A DNA stretch of 11,454 bases, taken from the NCBI GenBank assembly GCA_003230945.1, contig QIHK01000058.1, positions 1-11,454 of the forward strand. Direction: 5' to 3'. The stretch is from Candidatus Kaiserbacteria bacterium (GTDB lineage Bacteria > Patescibacteriota > Minisyncoccia > Phycocordibacterales > Phycocordibacteraceae). Under the pieces are notes generated by a model, which worked only from the letters and a program-made list of their open reading frames with translations, did no database searches and was not told the origin of the DNA. The translations under genes were made by a program, and so were the position numbers. Of this stretch, positions 1-5,521 are shown one piece after another. The first letter of the stretch is position 1; every line of letters begins with the position of its first letter.

Positions 1-785
1 AAACTATCCCAAGAGCCTTTTCGTTCAGGAAGATCAACACGGGCACCAACCCAACTTTTAATGAATGGTTTTGTTTTCCCAACAGCATCGAGCGATTCAA
101 CATAGGCTACTTCTATTTTTGGAGCAATACTATGCAAAACAGCAAAGTTACCGTTAATTTTTTCAGGAAAGAGAGTCCAATTTTTTTGGCGCTCAGATGG
201 TGGAGAAATAAGATGCGGTACACTCCATTTTCCAAATTGTTTTGCAAGGAAATCTTCTTCAGTCATTGATATGACGGCAACACGAATAAAATCCCATCCA
301 TCGAAAGCATTGTAGGTAACATACACACGGCCATCAATGGTAACCATACGAGGATCTTCACAGCCACCCCAGCTTCCACCGGACGGATACATCACTGGTG
401 AATAGCGTCGGTATTGTTCAGGAAGATTACGTGGATTTTGTGCAACGAAGATGGGGTAGGGAAGAAGTTCATCAAAAATAAGTCCATCTTCACTTGAAGC
501 GTATCCAAGTCGAGAGACACCATCTATACCGATGGCCCGATAAACGAGATGGGTGCGATTATTGAGTACAATGGCAGCCGGATTAAGGACAGCTTCTGCA
601 GTCCACGGGTGTGTACCCGGTGCGATAATAGGATTGCATATAGCCCGCCCAAGTTTAAAGTGGCGTCGAAATTGTTCGATAACCACTTTTCGAAATGGTT
701 TCGAGAATGCAACACCAAGCAACACTCCCGCCACAAAGAGAGAAAAGAGCAGCGCAAGAATGTATATAAAGAAAATAAAGACCAT
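1..785 (-). CDS. GH130-family glycoside phosphorylase/hydrolase, membrane-anchored, partial (C-terminus beyond window)
   Basis: The reading frame starts at ATG 785-783 and stays open for 261 codons to the window edge, so the C-terminus is missing. Residues about 1-28 form one hydrophobic segment followed by a strongly basic stretch (KPFRK, RRHFK). By the positive-inside rule this suggests an anchor with the enzyme on the cytoplasmic side. The remainder has GH130 hallmarks: NPIIAPG near 51, NPAA at 68-71, LVYRAIG at 80-86, GCEDPR at 141-146 (the Asp region that supplies the catalytic acid in GH130 enzymes), TYNAFDG at 157-163 and KNWTLFPEK at 201-209. The family phosphorolyses or hydrolyses beta-1,2 or beta-1,4 mannosides; the substrate cannot be read from this fragment. 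It is divergent from panD across 81 bp. No clear Shine-Dalgarno precedes the ATG. The family call is firm; the membrane topology is inference. Confidence 0.85.
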   Translation of the reverse strand, partial: MVFIFFIYILALLFSLFVAGVLLGVAFSKPFRKVVIEQFRRHFKLGRAICNPIIAPGTHPWTAEAVLNPAAIVLNNRTHLVYRAIGIDGVSRLGYASSEDGLIFDELLPYPIFVAQNPRNLPEQYRRYSPVMYPSGGSWGGCEDPRMVTIDGRVYVTYNAFDGWDFIRVAVISMTEEDFLAKQFGKWSVPHLISPPSERQKNWTLFPEKINGNFAVLHSIAPKIEVAYVESLDAVGKTKPFIKSWVGARVDLPERKGSWDS

Positions 786-851
786 AACGCGATGGTTACT
801 TCTACCATACCACCTACATACATCGTACTTATGGATAATGCACAAGGCTCG

Positions 852-860
852 TGATACCCT
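852..860 (+). promoter_or_regulatory. Possible extended -10 for panD
   Basis: TGATACCCT fits the TGnTAnnnT extended -10 form and lies 6 nt before the panD ATG at 867, placing a start of transcription at or next to the start codon. No good -35 box is visible. A second weaker candidate, GATAAT, lies at 834-839. Confidence 0.3.
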
Positions 861-866
861 AGACGC

Positions 867-1256
867 ATGCTAGTGAATGTATGTATTGCAAAATTACACC
901 GAGCAACCGTTACGGATGCAAATCTCAATTATGTCGGTTCAGTAACTATTGATGAAGTAATTCTCGAATCACTTGGTCTCATACCCGGACAGATGGTGCA
1001 AATAACAAATGTAAGTAACGCTGTTCTTTGGCGAACTTATATTGTGAAAGGTGAAAAAGGGAAGGGAGAAATTATTCTCAATGGTCCTCCAGCACGACTT
1101 TTCCAGAAGGACGATAAAGTCATCATTCTTGGTGAAGCTTGGGTTGAAGAAAAAGAAGCAATTCGTATGGGAGGTCCAACGGTGGCATTTTTTACTGAAG
1201 AGAAAGGAAACCCAAATAAGATTCTCGAGATAAAAAAGGGTTGGCGAGGTGTATAA
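867..1256 (+). CDS. panD: Aspartate 1-decarboxylase (pyruvoyl-dependent)
   Basis: PanD makes beta-alanine from L-aspartate for pantothenate/CoA synthesis. It is made as a pro-enzyme that cleaves itself at Gly24-Ser25 to create the pyruvoyl cofactor. The 129-residue product aligns without gaps to the E. coli enzyme: AKLHRATVT (Lys9, His11), NYVGSVTID with Gly24-Ser25 at the exact position, Thr57-Tyr58 and Asn72-Gly73. This numbering supports the ATG at 867; no Shine-Dalgarno is present. Two departures stand out. The substrate-binding Arg54 is Leu here, with an Arg two residues later at 56. The Ala74-Ala75 that line the active site are Pro-Pro. Self-processing should be intact, but substrate or activity may have changed. 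No panB or panC lies nearby. The family call is secure; the reaction is less so. Confidence 0.92.
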   Translation: MLVNVCIAKLHRATVTDANLNYVGSVTIDEVILESLGLIPGQMVQITNVSNAVLWRTYIVKGEKGKGEIILNGPPARLFQKDDKVIILGEAWVEEKEAIRMGGPTVAFFTEEKGNPNKILEIKKGWRGV

Positions 1257-1285
1257 ATAGAATTGAGCAAAAGAGGAGCCAATCC

Positions 1286-1313
1286 TTGTGTTCTTCATTT
1301 TTTGGCGTACTTT
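1286..1313 (+). promoter_or_regulatory. Possible promoter for the PLP-enzyme gene
   Basis: TTGTGT (1286-1291) and TACTTT (1308-1313) are separated by 16 bp. Transcription would begin near 1320, giving a leader of about 58 nt. The match is moderate, and read-through from panD is an alternative. Confidence 0.3.
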
Positions 1314-1363
1314 AAGGGGTAGATGGCCTTTGTCATAGGCTCTCACTGACCACAACCTAATTG

Positions 1364-1371
1364 AAAGGAGG
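1364..1371 (+). promoter_or_regulatory. Strong Shine-Dalgarno of the PLP-enzyme gene
   Basis: AAAGGAGG ends 6 nt before ATG 1378. It is one of the few canonical ribosome binding sites in the window and fixes the start of this gene. Confidence 0.85.
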
Positions 1372-1377
1372 ATTCTT

Positions 1378-2379
1378 ATGAAGAACCTATCACTTGATGA
1401 GGTGCTTGAGCATCCCATTGTTAATGCTTTAAATCCGAAAGGAAAGCATTTTATGAAAGTTCGGTGGCTTTCACCGCGACTAAATAGGTTTGCGGAATAT
1501 GATATTCGAATGGCAGCACTAATTCCATTCGGTACATTTCCGCATATCAAATCAATTCCAGCATTTCAGATGCTGTTGGAAGACTTTAACGCTGGACGAT
1601 ACAAGAAAAAGCATACTATTGTTGTTGACTCAAGCGGTAATACAGCACATGCTGTGGCACTTCTTGCTCCAGCATTTGGATTCGATGCGGTAAAAATAGT
1701 ACTTTCATCAGATGTACCACAGAGTAAGGTCGGTATTCTTGATGCTCTTTCGTCTGTTGAAGTTATTAAAGTACCAACAGGAGTCGCAAAGCGTGCCCAT
1801 GAAGAAGGTAATCGACCTGGGCATATTCATCTGAATCAGTATGCACATCTCGGAAATATGAAATCTCACTCACTTTATACGGGTGTTGAGATTGATCGTG
1901 TTATTCCAGAATTGTCTGTACTAACCATTCCGATGGGATCTTGCGGTACGGTGGCGGGTGTAGGTTCTTTTTATAAAGAACAGTCTCAACATAATGGCAT
2001 TGAGAAAAAGATAAAAATTATTGGTGTTCGGCCGTATTCTGGACAACAAGTTCCCGGCGCACGCAATAAAGAACGTATGGAAGAAGTGGTGACATTACCC
2101 TGGGAGCGATATGTAGACTCTATTAGTGAAGTGGGGCGTAAGTCCTCTTTTTCTTCAGCACGCTTGCTTTGGAGTGAAGTAGTTCCCCAACCAGGACCAA
2201 CCAGTGGTATGGCATATTATGGATTATTGAAATTTCTATCTGCTTTGCCTCTCAAAAGTCTCGCTTCTCTTACGGGCAGTTCGGTTGCTTTTCTTTGTCC
2301 GGATGATGGACGTTTTTACACAGAACGTTTTACCGGAGAGCTTGATGAAAAGAACGGTATTTTTCTCTCTCTTAACTGA
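1378..2379 (+). CDS. Fold-type II PLP-dependent enzyme, cysteine synthase / cystathionine beta-synthase family
   Basis: The 333-residue protein follows the O-acetylserine sulfhydrylase layout. A lysine (Lys58, in HIKSIPAFQMLLED) sits where the PLP Schiff-base lysine is expected. The substrate loop SSGNT is at 85-89, NQYAHLGNMKSH at 153-164 matches the family's NQ(F/Y)-NP-N-AH block, and the cofactor-phosphate loop GSCGT is at 187-191. A late GPTSG segment and the C-terminal VAFLCPDDGRFY match the family's closing PD-G-Y strand. Oddities: the usual KDR after the lysine is KSI, and the preceding Gly-Ser region reads PFGTFPH with about two extra residues. The reaction (cysteine synthesis or another beta-replacement) therefore cannot be fixed. 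The start is set by a strong Shine-Dalgarno. It stops at TGA just before a two-way terminator. Confidence 0.85.
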   Translation: MKNLSLDEVLEHPIVNALNPKGKHFMKVRWLSPRLNRFAEYDIRMAALIPFGTFPHIKSIPAFQMLLEDFNAGRYKKKHTIVVDSSGNTAHAVALLAPAFGFDAVKIVLSSDVPQSKVGILDALSSVEVIKVPTGVAKRAHEEGNRPGHIHLNQYAHLGNMKSHSLYTGVEIDRVIPELSVLTIPMGSCGTVAGVGSFYKEQSQHNGIEKKIKIIGVRPYSGQQVPGARNKERMEEVVTLPWERYVDSISEVGRKSSFSSARLLWSEVVPQPGPTSGMAYYGLLKFLSALPLKSLASLTGSSVAFLCPDDGRFYTERFTGELDEKNGIFLSLN

Positions 2380-2397
2380 GGACACTTTTAAAAAGTA

Positions 2398-2434
2398 AAT
2401 TCCCAGAATCAATTTATTGATTCTGGGAATTTTT
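2398..2434. terminator. Two-way intrinsic terminator between the PLP gene and uppP
   Basis: A perfect 16-nt inverted repeat (arms 2398-2413 and 2416-2431, core CCCAGAATCA / TGATTCTGGG) with an AT loop is followed by Ts on the plus strand (2430-2434). On the minus strand it is followed by TTTACTTTTT. It lies between two convergent genes and can serve both. Confidence 0.88.
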
Positions 2435-2458
2435 ATATCCTATACCGAAATAATATAA

Positions 2459-3235
2459 CTATAGGAATAACCAGAGCGCAAATATCACTGAAAGAATAAT
2501 ACGATAAATACCAAAACTCATAAAAGAGTGACTACGCACGTAGGAAAGAAGCCATTTCACTACTGGAAGAGCAACAAGGAAGGAGACTATAAAGCCAATA
2601 GAAAGAGCCAACCACTCATGACCGGTAAACGACGTACTTGTTTTCAAAAGTGAAAGTCCAGTAGCCGCAAACATAGTAGGCACCGCAAGCAAGAAAGAGA
2701 ATTCAACGATAGCGGCACGCGATATACCGAGTGCTAGTCCTCCAACGATAGTGGCGCCACTTCTCGATACTCCCGGGATAATAGCTACAGATTGTGCAAA
2801 GCCAATAGCAATGGCTTGGCGATAGGTAATTGGTTTTTCAGGTTCGGTTTCGAGTGTGTCCTCTTTCTTTCCATAGAAGTATTCGAAAGCAATAAGCACA
2901 ATACCGCCTAGAAAGAGGGAAATGAGCACTACATATTCATTACCAAACAAATAAGTTTTTACAATGTGATAAAGAGAAAGACCAATAATACCGGTTGGAA
3001 TAAAAGCGGCAGCGAGCTTCATAAGGAGATTCAAGTTCCAAAAAGATTTCCAATAGAGAACCACGACGGAAAGAATGGCACCAAGCTGAATTGCAATCTC
3101 GAAAGTTTTTACGAAATCTGTTGGTGAAATTCCTAAAAGGGAAGATGCCAAGATAAGATGCCCAGTAGAAGAAATAGGAAGAAACTCAGTAATGCCCTCG
3201 ACGATGCCGAGAATAATACTGTGAAGTATTGTCAT
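2459..3235 (-). CDS. uppP: Undecaprenyl-diphosphatase UppP (BacA)
   Basis: This integral membrane phosphatase converts undecaprenyl pyrophosphate to undecaprenyl phosphate, recycling the lipid carrier for peptidoglycan and glycan export. Both signature regions are present: EGITEFLPISSTGHLIL near the N-terminus (the E-x3-E and Ser-rich motif) and PGVSRSGATI mid-protein. Seven to eight hydrophobic segments fill the rest. The ATG at 3235 gives MTILHSIILGIVEG, the usual family N-terminus, and 258 residues. Two longer in-frame starts exist: ATG 3244 (261 aa) and TTG 3256 (265 aa). The TTG is the only one with a well-spaced Shine-Dalgarno (AGGAG at 3270-3266, 9 nt away), so it may be the true start. 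Function is certain; the start is not. Confidence 0.95.
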   Translation of the reverse strand: MTILHSIILGIVEGITEFLPISSTGHLILASSLLGISPTDFVKTFEIAIQLGAILSVVVLYWKSFWNLNLLMKLAAAFIPTGIIGLSLYHIVKTYLFGNEYVVLISLFLGGIVLIAFEYFYGKKEDTLETEPEKPITYRQAIAIGFAQSVAIIPGVSRSGATIVGGLALGISRAAIVEFSFLLAVPTMFAATGLSLLKTSTSFTGHEWLALSIGFIVSFLVALPVVKWLLSYVRSHSFMSFGIYRIILSVIFALWLFL

Positions 3236-3270
3236 ATGAACCATCGTAACATGCAAAAAAGAATTCTCCT
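3232..3270 (-). promoter_or_regulatory. uppP translation-start region with Shine-Dalgarno and overlapping 6-codon ORF
   Basis: AGGAG at 3270-3266 precedes TTG 3256, which is in frame with uppP. It also precedes ATG 3252, which opens a 6-codon frame (MLRWFI) ending in TGA 3234-3232. That TGA overlaps the uppP ATG 3235 as ATGA. Either uppP starts at TTG, or ribosomes are handed over from the mini-ORF by translational coupling. Confidence 0.4.
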
Positions 3271-3306
3271 GAACAATTGTCTTAAATTAAACTTACTCGC
3301 CACTAA

Positions 3307-3555
3307 CACAGAAACGGCTCAAATCACACGCCTGTATTAGAGGGCGGTTGGTGTCACAACTACGCCCTGTATTTCTTCCCTCGCCGTCGCCTCCACCAGG
3401 CTTTTGTGCTTGCTGGGGGCTCCTCGGCTACCTCATGGCTGTCTTTGTCGCTTTGCACCACTGAATCTCGATGGCACCCATTTTCGGAGCAAGCGGAGCC
3501 TATGTTTCTCCTTTTTTACTTATTTTTTGCTTGTCTGATTAGTTTAATTTGTTAA
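3307..3555. other. GC-rich intergenic block of unknown nature
   Basis: The 400-base gap between uppP and the 3D-domain gene is not ordinary spacer. From about 3340 to 3500 it is clearly richer in G+C than its surroundings. One plus-strand frame is open from 3307 to 3552 (82 codons, TAA 3553-3555) but lacks a start codon until an internal GTG and a late ATG. One minus-strand frame is open from 3515 to a TAG at 3362-3360 and ends in AWWRRRRGKKYRA. It has a possible GTG start at 3461 (33 residues), or an AGGAG followed by ATA at 3503. It could be a non-coding RNA, a dispersed repeat or a decayed gene; I do not recognise it. Confidence 0.4.
3341..3368. repeat. GC-rich hairpin inside the intergenic block
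   Basis: AGGGCG plus GTTG (3341-3350) pair with CAAC and CGCCCT (3357-3360 and 3363-3368) around the loop GTGTCA, with a two-base TA bulge. On the minus strand the TAG of the small open frame lies within this hairpin. No T-run follows on either strand, so it is not a typical terminator. Confidence 0.5.
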
Positions 3556-3596
3556 CTAGACGTCGCAATTAATTTTGGAAATTAGGGTACAAAGCC

Positions 3597-3625
3597 TTGA
3601 CACAACATTTACAATGTGCTAATAT
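3597..3625 (+). promoter_or_regulatory. Near-consensus sigma-70 promoter of the 3D-domain gene
   Basis: TTGACA (3597-3602), a 17-bp spacer, and TAATAT (3620-3625) preceded by TGC, forming an extended -10. An AT-rich inverted repeat (TAATTT / AAATTA, 3570-3584) lies just upstream. Transcription should start near 3632, giving a leader of about 33 nt. It is the strongest promoter visible in the window. Confidence 0.85.
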
Positions 3626-3664
3626 GCTTTCGCTGGAGTTTATCCTCTAATTACCTATCTATTT

Positions 3665-4255
3665 ATGTCTATCTTTGGAGTCCTGTTGGGCTTTTTTGCT
3701 TTTTCAGGAGCTATAACAATGATACCTACTCAAGTGAGTGCGCCAACGGCGCCTAAAGAACCGACGTATTCGGTTGCAATGACTGGCTATAATGCTGTCT
3801 CCGCACAGACTGACGGAGACCCTTTTATTACTGCTTCTGGTTCTTTTTCTAATCCTGAAGTTGTTGCAGCACGTTCACAAGATCTCGCTAAAGAACTTCC
3901 GTTCGGCACCATTATTAAAATTAGTGGACCAGTATCTCTACAGAAAAATTGTGGATTTACTGTGGTGAGTAATTCTATTGGCTATCGTGTTATTGCAGAC
4001 ACAATGAATAAGAAATTTACCGACCGTGTCGATGTACTCTTTCCGATGACCGCTACACGTCTTCAAAATCGTGCGGTCGTTCTCGGTGTATGTAACGAGG
4101 TAACTATTCGCGTCGTTGGTCATATTGATATAAAAAATCCGGCACATCTACCGAAATCACAATCTGCTCTTGTAGCGTTTGTGAATGGACTAAACGCATC
4201 TACTACATCGTCTACAACGGGAGTAAGTGATATTGCCTTAGCTAAAAAATTATAG
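3665..4255 (+). CDS. Secreted 3D-domain (double-psi beta-barrel) protein
   Basis: The 196-residue protein has a hydrophobic N-terminus (about 1-25, likely cleaved after VSA). A 3D domain follows, the fold shared with RlpA/MltA-type murein enzymes: ITASG at 55-59, LPFGTIIKI at 78-86, then GYRVIADTMNKKFTDRVDVLF. The three aspartates that name the domain are at 112, 120 and 123. Cys96 and Cys143 could form a disulfide outside the membrane. The C-terminal 25 residues are Ser/Thr-rich. It probably acts on or binds cell-wall glycan, but activity is unproven. The signal peptide lacks basic residues before the hydrophobic core, and no upstream in-frame ATG exists before a TAA. No Shine-Dalgarno is seen; it is driven by the strong promoter upstream. 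It ends 1 nt from the convergent gene. Confidence 0.82.
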   Translation: MSIFGVLLGFFAFSGAITMIPTQVSAPTAPKEPTYSVAMTGYNAVSAQTDGDPFITASGSFSNPEVVAARSQDLAKELPFGTIIKISGPVSLQKNCGFTVVSNSIGYRVIADTMNKKFTDRVDVLFPMTATRLQNRAVVLGVCNEVTIRVVGHIDIKNPAHLPKSQSALVAFVNGLNASTTSSTTGVSDIALAKKL

Positions 4256-4256
4256 T

Positions 4257-4979
4257 TTATTCATTGATCCTCTTGCGAATGAGTATAAAGGGAGTCATTT
4301 CGCTATCTTGACCAGCTGGATTATCGCGTAGTACGTTATAGACAAATTTTTCCGTAATAGCGCGAGTTGATTTACCAAGAGTAATAGCACCACGATAATT
4401 AGCGTCGACAATGGCAGTTTCAATGCCATATCGTTCTTTAAGGCTCCGTGCGACGCCGTCTGCGTCCCGTGGAGCAAGTTTTGCATACTCTTTAAATTCT
4501 TTGATAGTCCATGACATTGGACAATCAATAGATTTTGCTTGTTTACCAATGAGATAATAAAACGCGCCTGCGATACCAAGCGGGCGCGTCATAACCGAGA
4601 CAACCGCTGCAAATAGAACGCGCAACATTCCTGCTTCGTTAATGAGGAGTTGCATCGCTGGAGCAGTGCCGTGTCCTAATCCTCTAAATTGTGGTGTTCC
4701 AGCGTAGTTGCGTACCTTACTTGAGAGAAAATGCGCAAACCATGTAGTTTTTACTTCTACCGTTTTTATAATACGGTTTTGTGTAATACAAACTATTTTT
4801 TCACTGACAAAAAGTAAATCACCTTGTTTTATATACGGTTGTACATACTCATCGAGTAATGCAATAAGATTATCATTCGGGCGAATGAGTCGAGTTTTGA
4901 TTGGAATACGTAAGTACGTTATGCCATTTACCTCTCGTGTCAATAATTTACCCTCATTCGGTTTAAATGTTTCTCTCAT
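4257..4979 (-). CDS. CofE-like (F420-0:gamma-glutamyl ligase family) protein
   Basis: The 240-residue protein resembles the coenzyme F420-0:L-glutamate ligase family. It has an IPIKTRLIRPNDNL segment near residue 26, GDLLFVSEKIVCIT near 53 and a Gly/Ala-rich RPLGIAGAFYYLIGK segment near 131. The later DANYRGAITLG / RAITEKF stretch is polar. CofE ligases add glutamate to F420-0 using GTP, but nothing else of F420 metabolism is visible, so a different acceptor is likely. The gene is second of a minus-strand pair, 10 nt after the stop of the 4-TM gene. A possible extended -10 (TGCTATAGT, 4997-4989) lies 9 nt before ATG, so it may also be transcribed alone. Its end abuts the convergent 3D-domain gene by 1 nt with no terminator between. 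Family likely; substrate unknown. Confidence 0.7.
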   Translation of the reverse strand: MRETFKPNEGKLLTREVNGITYLRIPIKTRLIRPNDNLIALLDEYVQPYIKQGDLLFVSEKIVCITQNRIIKTVEVKTTWFAHFLSSKVRNYAGTPQFRGLGHGTAPAMQLLINEAGMLRVLFAAVVSVMTRPLGIAGAFYYLIGKQAKSIDCPMSWTIKEFKEYAKLAPRDADGVARSLKERYGIETAIVDANYRGAITLGKSTRAITEKFVYNVLRDNPAGQDSEMTPFILIRKRINE

Positions 4980-4988
4980 GTGAGAAAT

Positions 4989-4997
4989 ACTATAGCA
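4989..4997 (-). promoter_or_regulatory. Possible extended -10 for the CofE-like gene
   Basis: On the minus strand TGCTATAGT ends 9 nt before ATG 4979 and overlaps the stop codon of the preceding gene. No clear -35 is present. Confidence 0.3.
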
Positions 4998-5415
4998 GGT
5001 AGAGTTTTACAAAGAATAAGATACCAGAGAGTACTGAGACAGCCCAGGCGAGAAGGAATAGTATAGTGAGCTTCGTGTGTGCACGGAAGTATTGATTTCC
5101 ACGAGCATACTCGCGTGCAGCGATAATGAAGAAAACAATAAGAGAGAAAAACATGAGGAGTGAAAATACTCCATGGAAAATAGCTAATCCAGAATCATAC
5201 GGCGTCAGAATTTTCGTGGAACTACCGCTCGAACTCTGAATAATTCGCGATATCATGTAAGTAATGTTGAAAAGAGCTTCGTAGATAAGTACACCAAAAG
5301 CCATTGAACGACGGAATATTCCTCGCGTATACGCATCATAAATAATAAAGTACACAAGTGCCGTTACAATAAGTTCTGTTCCAAGTGTCACCATGCTCCA
5401 AAAGGGAATAATCAT
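4990..5415 (-). CDS. Four-helix membrane protein of unknown function
   Basis: The 141-residue protein has four hydrophobic segments, at about 7-27, 38-58, 76-100 and 113-139. Two histidines sit at helix starts (IFHGVFSLLMFF and RAHTKLTILFLL). This arrangement is reminiscent of small haem- or quinone-associated four-helix families such as DUF420, but that likeness is only impressionistic. Polar, Ser-rich residues (SSSGSS) join helices 2 and 3. It is the first gene of a minus-strand pair with the CofE-like ligase. No Shine-Dalgarno is present. A TATACT lies exactly 6 nt before the ATG, which suggests a leaderless message. It is divergent from the SET-domain unit. Confidence 0.7.
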   Translation of the reverse strand: MIIPFWSMVTLGTELIVTALVYFIIYDAYTRGIFRRSMAFGVLIYEALFNITYMISRIIQSSSGSSTKILTPYDSGLAIFHGVFSLLMFFSLIVFFIIAAREYARGNQYFRAHTKLTILFLLAWAVSVLSGILFFVKLYLL

Positions 5416-5421
5416 TTAGGT

Positions 5422-5427
5422 AGTATA
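5422..5427 (-). promoter_or_regulatory. Possible -10 of the 4-TM gene
   Basis: TATACT on the minus strand is followed by 6 nt and then ATG 5415. A message starting at the usual distance would begin at the start codon. No -35 is evident. Confidence 0.35.
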
Positions 5428-5435
5428 CCTCATGG

Positions 5436-5441
5436 TACTAT
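5436..5441 (+). promoter_or_regulatory. Possible -10 of the mini-ORF/SET unit
   Basis: TACTAT is followed by 6 nt (GCGCGC) and ATG 5448. The arrangement mirrors the divergent 4-TM promoter 9 bp away. No -35 is evident. Confidence 0.35.
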
Positions 5442-5447
5442 GCGCGC

Positions 5448-5519
5448 ATGTTTAGAATTGCAGAACCGACTAAAAGTAGTAAAGGTGAGGAATATTTTTA
5501 TATTAAAGAAAGTACATAA
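5448..5519 (+). CDS. 23-residue mini-ORF upstream of the SET gene
   Basis: ATG 5448 to TAA 5517-5519 encodes MFRIAEPTKSSKGEEYFYI followed by KEST. The stop is 2 nt before the SET-gene ATG, so the two would be translated in series. A -10-like TACTAT lies 6 nt upstream. It may be a leader peptide that couples translation, or simply a chance frame. Its lysines (KSSKG) make it a conceivable substrate peptide, but that is speculation. Confidence 0.35.
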   Translation: MFRIAEPTKSSKGEEYFYIKEST

Positions 5520-5521
5520 AC

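Noticed and set aside
524..928. 134-codon minus-strand open frame
   Set aside because: It overlaps the start of the GH130 gene and panD in other frames, has no family-like features and no start signal; the GH130 frame reads through with clear motifs.
1323..1349. 8-residue leader peptide (MAFVIGSH) before the PLP gene
   Set aside because: No Shine-Dalgarno, no run of a regulatory amino acid and no terminator/antiterminator pair, so attenuation is not supported.
969..1550. 193-codon minus-strand open frame antisense to panD and the PLP gene
   Set aside because: Both opposing genes are confidently identified; the composition (Phe/Ser-rich) is that of an antisense shadow.
3381..3397. tmRNA-like 3' end (CGTCGCCTCCACCA)
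   Set aside because: No T-arm GGTTCRA sequence precedes it and the expected 5' end would fall inside uppP; it is likely a chance likeness.
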